DNA of 28,159 bases. Origin: an uncultured Eubacteriales bacterium. GTDB taxonomy: Bacteria > Bacillota > Clostridia > Christensenellales > Aristaeellaceae. This document shows, piece by piece, positions 1 through 9,148 of the stretch. The position numbers and the translations under genes are program-made. Each line of letters starts with the position of its first letter. Position 1 is the first letter of the stretch. The stretch is taken from NCBI GenBank assembly GCA_900550955.1, contig URUF01000027.1, positions 1 through 28,159 on the forward strand, written 5' to 3'. The notes beneath the pieces are model-generated. The model saw only the letters and a list, made by a program, of their open reading frames with translations, did not search any database and was not told the DNA's origin.

Positions 1-61
<61 letters not shown>

Positions 62-180
62 GATTCTGTATCTGCTCGACTGATTTATCACCAGTCCGCA
101 ATACTCAAGTTATTGACTGTCGTTTTGCGTTTCTTTCCTTACTCTGTATCGTTTTCAAGGTTCGTCGCTCTCAAGCGAGC
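62..180 (-). other. rrn leader (16S precursor 5' region)
   Basis: This is transcribed spacer between the rrn promoter and mature 16S. On the minus strand it contains a small hairpin (TCGCT/AGCGA, about 162-175), a boxA-like CTTGAAAACG stretch typical of Firmicutes rRNA leaders (about 148-160), and a GACTG/CAGTC hairpin (about 79-97) close to the 16S start. Roles in antitermination and RNase III processing are inferred from family knowledge. Confidence 0.6.
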
Positions 181-247
181 TTGTACATGATAGCACGCTT
201 CCAACCCGAAGTCAACACTTTTTTTCGATTTTTTTGGTCTTTTTTTC
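180..247 (-). promoter_or_regulatory. rrn promoter with UP-like A-tracts
   Basis: On the minus strand a -35 TTGACT (215-210), a 17-bp spacer and a -10 TATCAT (192-187) predict transcription from about 180. Directly upstream (216-247) are runs of A on the transcribed-sense strand, as in UP elements of rRNA promoters. It lies between the pyr operon terminator and the 16S gene. I found no convincing second promoter in 248-351, which is otherwise plain AT-rich spacer. Confidence 0.88.
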
Positions 248-351
248 AAATCCGAACATCGCTTCCCTCTTGGCGTGATAAACCCGCATTGTATCCGAAC
301 TTTTTATAAATGTTCCATTTTATTATTCGAGTTATATTAGGCGTGATTTAT

Positions 352-394
352 AACAAAAAGGGAGCCCCTTGGCATGGCGCCCGCCGGTGCTCCC
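352..394 (-). terminator. Terminator of the pyr operon
   Basis: Read on the minus strand, GGGAGC and GGCTCCC arms enclose a GC-rich centre (394-360) and are followed by TTTTTGTT (359-352). It lies 6 nt downstream of the pyrI stop and just before the rrn promoter region, so it separates the two co-directional operons. Confidence 0.85.
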
Positions 395-400
395 TATGCT

Positions 401-823
401 TCAATCCTTTTTATACTTTGCCTCGCAGTAAAAGCAGCGGTACGTCTGCTTTTCCCGGTCCGCCAGCAAAAAAATCTGGTCCAGCTCCTGCTCGGCCTGG
501 GTAATGCAACGCGGGTTTTTGCAGCGCATTACGTTCACCACACGGTCAGGCATCTGCGGTTTTTTCTTTTCCACCAGCTTGCCCTCGCGGATGATGTTCA
601 CCGTAATGCCCGGGTCAATGTAGCCCAGCAGCTCCAAATCCAGCGGTATCTCCTGATCAATCTTGATGATATCCTTCTTCCCCATGTGCTGTGACTTTGC
701 GTTTTTGATGATGGCCACCGAGCAGTCCAGTGCGTCCAGCTTCAAATAGTGATAAATTTCCATGCTCCGCCCCGCGCGGATATGATCGATCACATAGCCG
801 TTTTGGATGCTGTCGATATTCAT
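401..823 (-). CDS. pyrI: Aspartate carbamoyltransferase regulatory subunit
   Basis: PyrI is the regulatory chain that binds nucleotides and confers allosteric control on the PyrB catalytic trimers in class B aspartate transcarbamoylase. The 140-residue product has the N-terminal nucleotide-binding half (residues 1-100) and a C-terminal zinc domain with Cys101, Cys106, Cys130 and Cys133 in the CX4C...CX2C spacing of the family. The frame is open further upstream, but ATG at 823 is chosen because a GGAGG site precedes it, it matches family length, and it overlaps the pyrB stop as ATGA (820-823), implying translational coupling. It is the last gene of the operon, just before the terminator. Confidence 0.95.
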   Translation of the reverse strand: MNIDSIQNGYVIDHIRAGRSMEIYHYLKLDALDCSVAIIKNAKSQHMGKKDIIKIDQEIPLDLELLGYIDPGITVNIIREGKLVEKKKPQMPDRVVNVMRCKNPRCITQAEQELDQIFLLADREKQTYRCFYCEAKYKKD

Positions 824-1737
824 GCCTCCACCCCCAAAAGCATCATCAGAAGCGCCTCGCGCATAAACTTGCCGTACTTCACCTGGCGGAAATAGCACGC
901 CCGGGGATCGTCGTCCACGGCGCGGCTGATCTCGTTCACGCGCGGAAGGGGATGCATCACGCACAAATCCTTGCGCGCCAGCCGCATCTTTTCCACATCC
1001 AGGATATAGCTGTCCTTCAGGCGCACATAGTCGGCCTCGTTAAAGAAGCGTTCGCGCTGCACGCGCGTCATGTATAGGATATCCAGCGTGCCAATCACGT
1101 CCTCCAGCCGCTCCACCTCCACAAAGGAAACGCTGTTTGCATGCATGCTTTCGCGCACATAATCCGGCACGCGCAGCTCCTTGGGGGAAATCAGCACAAA
1201 GCGGATGCTCTTGTAGCGCATCATGGCATGAATCAGGCTATGCACGGTGCGGCCAAACTGCAAATCGCCGCAGCAGCCCACCACCAGCTGGTTCAGCCGC
1301 CCCTTTTCCCGGCGGATGGTCAGCAAATCCGCCAGCGTTTGCGTGGGATGGTTGTGCCCTCCATCCCCCGCGTTAACAATGGGAACGGGGCTTACCTGCG
1401 CCGCCGCCGTGGGCGCGCCCTCCCTGGGATGCCGCATGGCGATGATATCCGCATAGCAGCCCACGGTGCGCACTGTGTCCGCCACGCTCTCCCCCTTTGC
1501 CGCCGAGGAGCTGTCCGCCGAGGAAAAGCCCAGCACGCTCCCGCCCAGCTCCAGCATGGCCGCCTCAAAGCTCAGGCGCGTGCGGGTGCTGGGCTCGTAA
1601 AAAAGCGTTGCCAGCTTTTTGCCCCGCATGCACGCGGCATAGTTTCCGGGGTTTTGGATGATGTCGTCCGCGCGGTTCATCAGCGCGTCCAGCTCCTCGG
1701 TGCTCAGGTCACGTATATCCAGCAAATGGCGCGGCAT
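820..1737 (-). CDS. pyrB: Aspartate carbamoyltransferase catalytic subunit
   Basis: PyrB condenses carbamoyl phosphate with L-aspartate to carbamoyl aspartate, the committed step of pyrimidine synthesis. The 305-residue protein shows STRTRLSFE (residues 50-58), the mobile loop SSSAAKGES (76-84), HPTQ (130-133), an FGRT-containing loop before the aspartate domain, and HPLPR near the C-terminus. All are known substrate-binding motifs of the ATCase/OTCase family. Length is normal and an AAGGAGG site precedes the ATG. It begins 12 nt after the pyrE stop and overlaps pyrI by 4 nt, which fits a PyrB-PyrI holoenzyme. Confidence 0.98.
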   Translation of the reverse strand: MPRHLLDIRDLSTEELDALMNRADDIIQNPGNYAACMRGKKLATLFYEPSTRTRLSFEAAMLELGGSVLGFSSADSSSAAKGESVADTVRTVGCYADIIAMRHPREGAPTAAAQVSPVPIVNAGDGGHNHPTQTLADLLTIRREKGRLNQLVVGCCGDLQFGRTVHSLIHAMMRYKSIRFVLISPKELRVPDYVRESMHANSVSFVEVERLEDVIGTLDILYMTRVQRERFFNEADYVRLKDSYILDVEKMRLARKDLCVMHPLPRVNEISRAVDDDPRACYFRQVKYGKFMREALLMMLLGVEA

Positions 1738-1749
1738 GGCCCATCCTCC

Positions 1750-2379
1750 TTACTTCATCCAGCTTTCGTCGCTTGGGTTGTCGCGGAACCGTAGCAGCCT
1801 TTCCACCTGTTCGGGCTTGATGTAGCCGGTTTCCGCCGCCACTTCGGCCAGAACGTCAAAGTTGCATAGGCTCACATTTTTCACATTGGCCGCCGCCAGC
1901 CGCTCTACGCCCTTGCGCATGCCGTAGGTAAAGATGCTCGCAACGCCCAGCACCTCCGCGCCCGCCTCGCGCAGCGCCTCCACAACCTCAATCACGCTGC
2001 CGCCGGTGGAAATCAAATCCTCCACCACCACAACCTTCTGGCCCGCCTCCAGCTTGCCCTCGATGCGGTTTTGCCGGCCATGATCTTTGTTGCCGCCGCG
2101 CACATAGCCCATGGGCATGCGCATCATGTGCGCCACAATAGCCGCATGCGCGATGCCCGCCGTGGACGTGCCCATAAGCGCCTCCGCCTGCGGGTACTCC
2201 CGCTTGATCGCTTCCATCAGGCCGTTTTCCACCTGATCGCGCACCTCGGGGGCGGTCAGGGTCAGGCGGTTGTCGCAGTAGATCGGGCTTTTGATGCCGC
2301 TCGCCCAGGTAAAGGGCTGCTCAGGCCGCAGGAACACCGCGCCAATGGATAAAAGCGCCTTCGCAATCTGCCGTTCCAT
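1750..2379 (-). CDS. pyrE: Orotate phosphoribosyltransferase
   Basis: PyrE transfers phosphoribose from PRPP to orotate, giving OMP. The 209-residue product carries the PRPP-binding motif VVVVEDLISTGGS (residues 116-128), the flexible-loop region GGNKDHGRQNRIEG (95-108), and an N-terminal substrate region (FTWASGIKSPIYCDNR, 23-38) characteristic of orotate-specific enzymes. GAGGAGG lies just before the ATG. A 110-nt gap to pyrF (2380-2489) is the longest spacer in the operon; it contains a short direct repeat (GCAGCCGC twice) but no gene or clear terminator. Confidence 0.97.
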   Translation of the reverse strand: MERQIAKALLSIGAVFLRPEQPFTWASGIKSPIYCDNRLTLTAPEVRDQVENGLMEAIKREYPQAEALMGTSTAGIAHAAIVAHMMRMPMGYVRGGNKDHGRQNRIEGKLEAGQKVVVVEDLISTGGSVIEVVEALREAGAEVLGVASIFTYGMRKGVERLAAANVKNVSLCNFDVLAEVAAETGYIKPEQVERLLRFRDNPSDESWMK

Positions 2380-2489
2380 TCCAATCTCCTCCTCTTAAAA
2401 ATGCCTTCCATCATCAATCCGCTATCAAAATCCCCCGCAGCCGCTATGCAGCCGCAGGAAAGGAGCGCAGCCAAAGGCCCCGCCCCGCA

Positions 2490-3194
2490 TCACGCCCCCA
2501 GAAATTCCCGCACGCACCGGCGGTACGCCGCCACGGGGTCCGCCGCCTGGGTGATGGGCCTGCCCACCACGATAAAATCGCTCCCGCCCGCGCGGGCGCG
2601 CCCGGGGGTCATCACGCGCGCCTGGTCGTCCGCGGCGGAATCCGCAAAGCGAATCCCCGGCGTTACGGTCTGGAAGCCCACGCCGCACGCCTCCTTCACC
2701 AGCGCCGCCTCCAGGGGCGAGCATACCACGCCGTCTAGCCCCGCCTGCTTGGCGTTTTTAGCGTATTGCTTCACCGTGTCGGGCATGGAGGCGTTGATCA
2801 GCAGCTCCCTTTGCATGCGTTCCTCGCTGGTGGAGGTCAGCTGCGTCACGGCCAGCAGAACGGGCCGCGTGCCGTCTGGCCGGGTCAGGCCCTCCAGGGC
2901 AGCCTTCATCATGTCGATGGTGCCGGCAGCGTGCAGGTTGGTCATATCCACGTCCAGGCGTGAAAGCGAGGCCATGGCCTTTTTCACCGTATTGGGAATG
3001 TCGTGCAGCTTTAAATCCAGAAAAATCTTGTGCCCGCGCGCCTTAATCTCGCGTACAATCCGCGGCCCTTCGGCGTAGAACAGCTCCATGCCCACCTTTA
3101 CATAGGGCTTCTCGTCCTCAAACCTGTCCAAAAAGGCGTATACCGCCTCTGCGCTGGGAAAGTCCAGCGCAATAATCACGTCGCCACGGCTCAT
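2490..3194 (-). CDS. pyrF: Orotidine 5'-phosphate decarboxylase
   Basis: PyrF decarboxylates OMP to UMP, the last step of the pathway. The 234-residue TIM-barrel protein begins VIIALDFPS, and has the catalytic DLKLHD (residues 60-65, the DxKxxD charge network) followed by IPNTV. The phosphate-binding end ...VVGRPITQAADP is near the C-terminus. The frame extends upstream, but ATG 3194 is preferred: GGAGGT is well placed, the length is that of the bacterial group 1 family, and the ATG overlaps the pyrD stop as ATGA (3191-3194). Confidence 0.97.
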   Translation of the reverse strand: MSRGDVIIALDFPSAEAVYAFLDRFEDEKPYVKVGMELFYAEGPRIVREIKARGHKIFLDLKLHDIPNTVKKAMASLSRLDVDMTNLHAAGTIDMMKAALEGLTRPDGTRPVLLAVTQLTSTSEERMQRELLINASMPDTVKQYAKNAKQAGLDGVVCSPLEAALVKEACGVGFQTVTPGIRFADSAADDQARVMTPGRARAGGSDFIVVGRPITQAADPVAAYRRCVREFLGA

Positions 3195-4105
3195 TTCCAC
3201 GCACCTCCAATGATTTCTTCCAGGCTGTCTATGTGATACCGCGCCATTACCTCCGGCAGCGCCTTGATAATGTTTGGGCACACATAGGGATCCACCAGGT
3301 TCTGCGCGCCAATCTGCACCGCCGTCGCGCCCGCGAGCATCATCTCGATCACGTCCTCGGCGGTCGCCACGCCGCCCATGCCGATTACCGGAATGCGCAC
3401 CGCGCGCGCCGCCTGGTACACCATGCGCAGCGCCACCGGAAAGATGGCCGGCCCCGAAAAGCCGCCCATCACGTTGGCAATCACGGGCTTTTTCGTTTTC
3501 AGGTCAATGCGCATGCCAAGCAGCGTGTTAATCAGGCTCAGGCCGTCCGCGCCCGCGTCCTCGCAGGCCTTGGCAACGGCTGCGATGTCCGTCACATTGG
3601 GGCTCAATTTGATGTATACCGGCTTGGTGGTCGCCCGCTTCACCGCGCGGGTCACTTTGGCGGCGTTTTCCGGGCACACGCCAAAGGCCATGCCGCCGCC
3701 GTGCACGTTGGGGCAGCTCACGTTTACCTCAATCAGCCCCACCTGCTCCTCGGCGTCAATCCTGCGGCAGCATTCCACGTATTCCTCCACCGAAAAGCCG
3801 CTGATATTGGCAATCACCTTTTTATGAAAGAAGGTCTTAAGCTTTGGCAGCTCATGGCTGATCACCCGGTCTATGCCCGGGTTTTGCAGCCCTACGGCGT
3901 TAATCATGCCGCCGGTGCACTCCGCAATGCGCGGCGTGGGGTTGCCAAAGCGCGGCGCAAGCGTGGTGCCCTTGAAGGAAAACGTGCCCAGCACGTTAAT
4001 GTCGTACAGCTTGCTGAATTCCTCGCCATAGCCAAACGTACCGCTGGCGGGGATAACCGGGTTATCCAGCGTCCACCCCGAAAGCGTGACCCGCGTGTTC
4101 ACCAT
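3191..4105 (-). CDS. pyrD: Dihydroorotate dehydrogenase, class 1B catalytic subunit
   Basis: PyrD oxidises dihydroorotate to orotate using FMN. In class 1B enzymes electrons pass to PyrK and then NAD+. The 304-residue protein shows ASGTFGYGEEF (residues 20-30), NAVGLQNPG (69-77), the catalytic-cysteine motif NVSCPN (Cys131) and a C-terminal FMN-phosphate site GMGGVATAEDV. A cysteine instead of serine as catalytic base is typical of class 1 enzymes. ATG 4105 is selected over upstream in-frame starts by family length and because it overlaps the end of pyrK by 7 nt. The adjacent pyrK supports a PyrD2K2 complex in the cytosol. Confidence 0.97.
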   Translation of the reverse strand: MVNTRVTLSGWTLDNPVIPASGTFGYGEEFSKLYDINVLGTFSFKGTTLAPRFGNPTPRIAECTGGMINAVGLQNPGIDRVISHELPKLKTFFHKKVIANISGFSVEEYVECCRRIDAEEQVGLIEVNVSCPNVHGGGMAFGVCPENAAKVTRAVKRATTKPVYIKLSPNVTDIAAVAKACEDAGADGLSLINTLLGMRIDLKTKKPVIANVMGGFSGPAIFPVALRMVYQAARAVRIPVIGMGGVATAEDVIEMMLAGATAVQIGAQNLVDPYVCPNIIKALPEVMARYHIDSLEEIIGGAWK

Positions 4106-4860
4106 AGGATTTCCTCCCCCCTGAGCACAGGCCCGTCCTTGCAGATGCGCTTGGCGCCGTATTTGGTTTGGCAGGAGCATCCCATGCACACGCCAAAGCC
4201 GCAGGCCATGCGCTCCTCAAAGCTGTACTGGCCGTGGATGCCGCTCTTTTCACATACGTCCCACACCGCCTTGAGCATGGGCTCCGGCCCGCAGGCGTAC
4301 ACATAGTCGTACATGCCCTCAAGCGGGGCCATCGCGTCTGTCACAAAGCCCTTCACGCCCGCGGAGCCATCCACGGTCGTCACGGCCGCCGGCACGCCCA
4401 GCCGCTCGAACGCGTCCTTCCAAAAAATTTCCTCCGCCGTGTTAAAGCCCATGATGACCGACGGCTTCTTTAGCGCGGCCAGCAGCTTTTTGCATAGGCC
4501 GTACAGGGGCGGCACGCCCACGCCCCCGCCCACCAGCAGCGGGAACTGCGATTGCGTCACCTCGTCCAGCCGGTCGATATCGTAGCCGTTGCCAAGGCCG
4601 GTCAGCAAATCCAGCTCCATGCCGGGCGCGTAGCGGCTCATGGCCTCGGTGCCGCGCCCCACAACCTTATAGATGATATCCAGCGTGCCGTTTTCCCCCG
4701 GCCGCCAGTCGCACACGGAAATGGGCCTGCGCAGGTAGAAGCCCGGCAGGGCAATCTGCACAAACTGGCCCGGCCGCGCAATGCCCCGCGTATCGCCCGC
4801 AAGGCGCATGTGATATACGTTCTTCGTCAACGGCTCATGGGTTTGAATGAGAAAGCGCAT
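4099..4860 (-). CDS. pyrK: Dihydroorotate dehydrogenase electron-transfer subunit
   Basis: PyrK carries FAD and a [2Fe-2S] cluster and passes electrons from PyrD to NAD+. The 253-residue sequence has a ferredoxin-reductase-like FAD motif RRPISVCDW (residues 44-52), a nucleotide-binding loop GGGVGVPPL (111-119), and a C-terminal cluster motif with Cys220, Cys225, Cys228 and Cys240. The order, spacing and length match the family. It starts 15 nt after the carB stop with CGGAGGA as ribosome site, and its stop overlaps pyrD. Confidence 0.97.
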   Translation of the reverse strand: MRFLIQTHEPLTKNVYHMRLAGDTRGIARPGQFVQIALPGFYLRRPISVCDWRPGENGTLDIIYKVVGRGTEAMSRYAPGMELDLLTGLGNGYDIDRLDEVTQSQFPLLVGGGVGVPPLYGLCKKLLAALKKPSVIMGFNTAEEIFWKDAFERLGVPAAVTTVDGSAGVKGFVTDAMAPLEGMYDYVYACGPEPMLKAVWDVCEKSGIHGQYSFEERMACGFGVCMGCSCQTKYGAKRICKDGPVLRGEEILW

Positions 4861-4875
4861 GCCCGTTCCTCCGTA

Positions 4876-7800
4876 TCAAGAATCTATGGTGGAGATGCAC
4901 AGGGTGATTTCCTCCAGCACCTCCAACAGCACCCGCACCGTATCCAGCGCGGTGAACATGGTCACGTTGTTTTCCACCGCGCAGCGGCGTATCTGCGCGC
5001 CGTCGCTGTCGCGCCCCAGAGAGGCCGGGTCGCGCGTGTTAATCACATAGTTCACATGCCCCTGCCTAAGCGATTCCAAAATTTCCTCGCTGCCCTCGCT
5101 CAGCTTTTTGCGCACGCGGGTGCGGATGCCGTTGGCCTTGAGGAACTCTGCCGTGCCGCGCGTGGCCTCGATATTAAAGCCCATGTCGTAGAACCTGCGA
5201 ATCAGCGGCAGCGCCTCGTCCTTATCGCTGTTGGCGATGGTCACAAAAATCGTGCCATAGTTGGCCACGTTCATGCCCGAGGACTGCATGGCCTTGTACA
5301 GCGCGCGGGTCAGCCGGCGGTCGTAGCCGATGGCCTCGCCGGTGGATTTCATCTCCGGGCTTAGGTACGCGTCCATGCCGCGCAGCTTGGAAAAGCTGAA
5401 GGCGGGCGCCTTTACATACCACTTCTTCTTTTCCGGGGCCACCACGTCCACAATGCCCTGCTCGCGCAGGCTGTGCCCCAGCATTACGCGGGTGGCGATG
5501 TCCGCCAGCGGCACGCCGGTGGCCTTGCTCAAAAACGGCACCGTGCGGGACGAGCGCGGATTCACCTCGATTACGTACACATTGTCCTGCTTATCCACAA
5601 TGAACTGGATGTTGTACAGGCCCACAATGCCTATGCCCAGGCCCAGCCGCACCGTATAATCAATAATCGTCTGCCGCGCCTTTTCGCTTACCGAAAAGGT
5701 GGGGTACACGCTGATGCTGTCGCCGCTGTGCACGCCGGTGCGCTCCACATGCTCCATGATGCCGGGAATGTACACGTTTTCTCCGTCGCATACCGCGTCG
5801 GTTTCCAGCTCCTTGCCGGTGATGTAGTGGTCTACCAGCACCGGCTGGTCCTCGCTTACCAGCACGGCGGTGCGCAGGTAGTGCCTAAGCGCCTCCTCGT
5901 TGGGCACAATCTGCATGGCGCGGCCGCCCAGCACGTAGCTGGGCCTTACCAGCACCGGGTAGCCTATGCGCTGGGCCACGCGCACGCCCGCCTCGATATC
6001 CGTAACCGCCTCGCCGTTGGGCTGGGGAATGCCCAGCTCCTCCATCACCTTTTCAAAGGCGTCGCGGTTTTCCGCGCGGCGTATGGCCTCCACGTCCGTG
6101 CCGATGATGTTAACCCCCATGTCGTGCAGGCGTTCGGCCAGGTTGATGGCCGTCTGGCCGCCCAGGCTCACCACCACGCCCTCCGGCTTTTCCAGCGTGA
6201 CCACGTTCATCACGTCCTCCACGGTAAGGGGCTCAAAATACAGCTTGTCGCTGGTGGTGTAGTCGGTGGACACGGTTTCCGGGTTGTTGTTGATAATGAT
6301 CGCCTCGTAGCCCGCCCGGCGGATGGTCCAGATGGCGTGCACCGTGGAGTAGTCAAATTCCACGCCCTGGCCGATGCGGATGGGGCCGGAGCCCAGCACG
6401 ATGATCTTTTTGCGGTCGGATACGATGGATTCGTTCTCCTGCTCATAGGTGGAGTAGAAGTAGGGCACATAGCTCTCAAACTCGCTGGCGCAGGTATCGA
6501 TCATCTTGTATACCGGCATAACGCCCAGCTTCTCGCGCAGGCGGAAGGTCTCCTTCTCGCTAAGGCCCCATACCTGGCCAATGTATTTGTCGCTCAGCCC
6601 CAGGCGCTTGGCGCGGCGCAGCACGTCCGCGTCCATGGGATGGGCCTTCAGCTCCGGCTCAAAGTCCACAATGTTTTTCAGCTTTTCCAAAAACAGCATG
6701 TCAATCTTCGTGCTGTCGTAGATCAGCCCCAGGTCAACGCCCAGGCGAATCAGCTGTGCAATGGCAAAAACGCGATCGTCCGTGCCCTCATGGATGTAGT
6801 TGAGCAGCTCGTCGGCGGGCTTGCCGTCAAAGCGCGGCATGTAAATGTGGCACACGCCCGTTTCCAGCGACCGCACGGCCTTGAGCAGGCTTTCCTCAAT
6901 GGTGCGCCCAACGCTCATCACCTCGCCGGTCGCCTTCATCTGCGTGCTCAAGCGGTTGCTCGCGCCCTCCAGCTTGTCAAAGGGAAAGCGCGCCATCTTG
7001 CTTACCACATAATCCAGCGCGGGCTCAAAGCACGCGGGCGTGTTCGCCAGCGCGATCTCCTCCAAATGCATGCCCACCGCCACCTTGGCCGATACGCGCG
7101 CGATGGGGTAGCCGCTGGCCTTGCTCGCCAGCGCCGAGGAACGCGACACGCGGGGGTTGACCTCGATCAGGTAATACTGGAAGCTGTACGGGTCCAGCGC
7201 GAACTGCACATTGCACCCGCCCTCAATTTTCAGCGCGCGGATGATTTTGAGCGCGCTGTCCCTAAGCATGTGGTATTCCTTGTTGGTCAGCGTTTGGCTG
7301 GGGCACAGCACGATGGAATCGCCCGTATGCACGCCCACAGGGTCGATGTTTTCCATGTTGCAGATGGCGATGGCGGTGTCGTTGGCGTCGCGCATCACCT
7401 CGTATTCAATTTCCTTGTAGCCCTTGATGCTCTTTTCCACCAGCACCTGATGCACCGGGGACAGCTTCAGCGCGTTTTTGAGCAGCTCCTCCATCTCCCC
7501 GGCGTTGTCCGCGAAGCCGCCGCCCGTGCCGCCCAGCGTGAACGCGGGGCGCAGAACCACCGGGTAGCCGATCTCCTCCGCCGCGCGGAAGCCCTCCTCC
7601 ATGCTGGTGGCGATGATGGAGGGCAGCACCGGCTCGCCCAGGCGTTCGCACAGCTCCTTGAACTTTTCGCGGTCCTCCGCCATATCGATGGATTCAAAGC
7701 TTGTGCCCAAAATTTCCACCTGGCACTCGTCCAAAACGCCCTTGCGCTTTAATTGCATGGCCAGGTTCAGGCCCGTTTGGCCGCCCAGGCCCGGCAAAAT

Positions 7801-8055
7801 AGCATCCGGGCGCTCGTAGCGCAAAATCTTGGCCACATATTCCAGGGTAAGCGGCTCCATGTACACCTTGTCCGCAATGTCCACGTCGGTCATGATGGTC
7901 GCGGGGTTGGAGTTGACCAGGATCACCTCATACCCTTCCTCGCGCAGGGCCAGGCAGGCCTGCGTGCCCGCATAGTCAAACTCCGCCGCCTGCCCAATCA
8001 CAATCGGGCCGGAGCCAATCACCAGGATGCGGTGAATATCCGTGCGCTTAGGCAT
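4876..8055 (-). CDS. carB: Carbamoyl-phosphate synthase large subunit
   Basis: CarB makes carbamoyl phosphate from ammonia (delivered by CarA), bicarbonate and two ATP. The 1059-residue protein shows the expected internal duplication: an N-terminal carboxy-phosphate half beginning RILVIGSGPIVIGQAAEFDYAG, and a second half beginning KIIVLGSGPIRIGQGVEFDYS, each with an ATP-grasp domain (EVNPRVSRSSAL and EVNPRSSRTVPF). An oligomerisation segment lies between them and a C-terminal allosteric methylglyoxal-synthase-like domain follows (about residues 930-1059). Length is standard. The ATG overlaps the carA stop by 8 nt, which couples the two subunits. Confidence 0.98.
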   Translation of the reverse strand: MPKRTDIHRILVIGSGPIVIGQAAEFDYAGTQACLALREEGYEVILVNSNPATIMTDVDIADKVYMEPLTLEYVAKILRYERPDAILPGLGGQTGLNLAMQLKRKGVLDECQVEILGTSFESIDMAEDREKFKELCERLGEPVLPSIIATSMEEGFRAAEEIGYPVVLRPAFTLGGTGGGFADNAGEMEELLKNALKLSPVHQVLVEKSIKGYKEIEYEVMRDANDTAIAICNMENIDPVGVHTGDSIVLCPSQTLTNKEYHMLRDSALKIIRALKIEGGCNVQFALDPYSFQYYLIEVNPRVSRSSALASKASGYPIARVSAKVAVGMHLEEIALANTPACFEPALDYVVSKMARFPFDKLEGASNRLSTQMKATGEVMSVGRTIEESLLKAVRSLETGVCHIYMPRFDGKPADELLNYIHEGTDDRVFAIAQLIRLGVDLGLIYDSTKIDMLFLEKLKNIVDFEPELKAHPMDADVLRRAKRLGLSDKYIGQVWGLSEKETFRLREKLGVMPVYKMIDTCASEFESYVPYFYSTYEQENESIVSDRKKIIVLGSGPIRIGQGVEFDYSTVHAIWTIRRAGYEAIIINNNPETVSTDYTTSDKLYFEPLTVEDVMNVVTLEKPEGVVVSLGGQTAINLAERLHDMGVNIIGTDVEAIRRAENRDAFEKVMEELGIPQPNGEAVTDIEAGVRVAQRIGYPVLVRPSYVLGGRAMQIVPNEEALRHYLRTAVLVSEDQPVLVDHYITGKELETDAVCDGENVYIPGIMEHVERTGVHSGDSISVYPTFSVSEKARQTIIDYTVRLGLGIGIVGLYNIQFIVDKQDNVYVIEVNPRSSRTVPFLSKATGVPLADIATRVMLGHSLREQGIVDVVAPEKKKWYVKAPAFSFSKLRGMDAYLSPEMKSTGEAIGYDRRLTRALYKAMQSSGMNVANYGTIFVTIANSDKDEALPLIRRFYDMGFNIEATRGTAEFLKANGIRTRVRKKLSEGSEEILESLRQGHVNYVINTRDPASLGRDSDGAQIRRCAVENNVTMFTALDTVRVLLEVLEEITLCISTIDS

Positions 8056-9148
8056 TGCGCTTCTCCCCTTCCATCAAATCGATAAAGCGTTTGAACAGGT
8101 AGGCGCTGTCCTGCGGGCCGGGCGCGCTTTCCGGGTGGTACTGCACGCTAAAAAGCTTATCCCGCATGCAGGCCACGCCCTCGGGCGTTCCGTCCAGCAG
8201 GTTCTGGTGCGTCATCACAAGGCCCGTTCCCTCAAGCGATTTTTCATCCACCGCGAAGGAATGGTTCTGGCTGGTAATCTCAATCCTGCCGGTTGCCAAC
8301 TCGCGCACGGGGTGGTTGCCGCCGCGGTGGCCAAACTTCATTTTGAAAGTCTTGGCCCCGCATGCAAGCGATATCATCTGATGCCCCAGGCAAATGCCAA
8401 AAATGGGCAGCCTGCCGCGCAGCGCCTTCACCAGGTTGATCACCGGCGCCACATCCTGCGGGTCGCCGGGGCCGTTGGAAAGGAACAGTCCGTCCGGCTT
8501 GAAGCTTAAAATGGTTTCGGCAGGCGTGTCATAGGGCACCACGGTCACGTTGCAGCCGTATTGGTTCAGCTTGCGGATGATGTTGAGCTTGATGCCGCAA
8601 TCCACCGCCACCACGCTGTAACGCGGATTGGGCGTGCGGGCGTACCACTTCTTTTTGCAGCTTACGCGGCTTACGCTGTCGGTTGGCAGCTTGTAGGCGC
8701 GCACGCGCTCCAGCGCCTCCGCAACAGGCGTGTCCGCGTCGCAAATCAGCGCGCGCTGGCTGCCTTCCGAACGGATCATGCGCCCAATTCTGCGCGTATC
8801 CACGCCTTCCAGGCCCGGAATGCCGTTTTCCTCCAAAATTTCGCCCAGCGTTTTGGTATAGCGGAAGTTGCTGGGCATGTCGCAGTATTCGCGCACCACC
8901 AGCCCGCCCATGGTGGGCACGCGCGTTTCGTTGTCCTCGTCGGTGATGCCGTAGTTGCCAATCAGCGGATAGGTCATCACAACGGTTTGGGCGGTATAGC
9001 TGGGGTCGGTCACAATTTCCTGGTACCCCACCATGGAGGTGTTAAACACCAGCTCGCATGCCGCGTCGTTCATGGAGCCAAAGCCCGTTCCCCGGTGTAC
9101 GCTTCCGTTTTCCATCACCAGCATGCGCTGTTTGCCTAGCGTTGCCAT
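8048..9148 (-). CDS. carA: Carbamoyl-phosphate synthase small (glutaminase) subunit
   Basis: CarA hydrolyses glutamine and channels ammonia to CarB. The 366-residue product has the CarA-specific N-terminal domain (residues 1-150) and a class I glutamine amidotransferase domain with nucleophile Cys253 in GICLGHQ and partner residues His338 and Glu340 in YHPES. ATG 9148 is chosen over an in-frame start at 9181 because GGGAGGG is well spaced before it. It overlaps the pyrC 3' end by 13 nt. The placement inside a pyr operon, rather than an arginine cluster, points to pyrimidine synthesis. Confidence 0.97.
   Translation of the reverse strand: MATLGKQRMLVMENGSVHRGTGFGSMNDAACELVFNTSMVGYQEIVTDPSYTAQTVVMTYPLIGNYGITDEDNETRVPTMGGLVVREYCDMPSNFRYTKTLGEILEENGIPGLEGVDTRRIGRMIRSEGSQRALICDADTPVAEALERVRAYKLPTDSVSRVSCKKKWYARTPNPRYSVVAVDCGIKLNIIRKLNQYGCNVTVVPYDTPAETILSFKPDGLFLSNGPGDPQDVAPVINLVKALRGRLPIFGICLGHQMISLACGAKTFKMKFGHRGGNHPVRELATGRIEITSQNHSFAVDEKSLEGTGLVMTHQNLLDGTPEGVACMRDKLFSVQYHPESAPGPQDSAYLFKRFIDLMEGEKRNA

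Noticed and set aside
241..310. Second, upstream rrn promoter
   Set aside because: A TACAAT-like -10 is present on the minus strand, but no acceptable -35 lies 16-18 bp from it.
2380..2489. Internal promoter or terminator between pyrF and pyrE
   Set aside because: Only a direct repeat and the pyrE ribosome site are visible; no -35/-10 pair and no hairpin with a T-run.
5473..7752. Open frame of 759 codons on the plus strand
   Set aside because: It is the antisense shadow of carB in G/C-rich sequence; it is rich in His, Ala, Arg and Val with no domain and no ribosome site.
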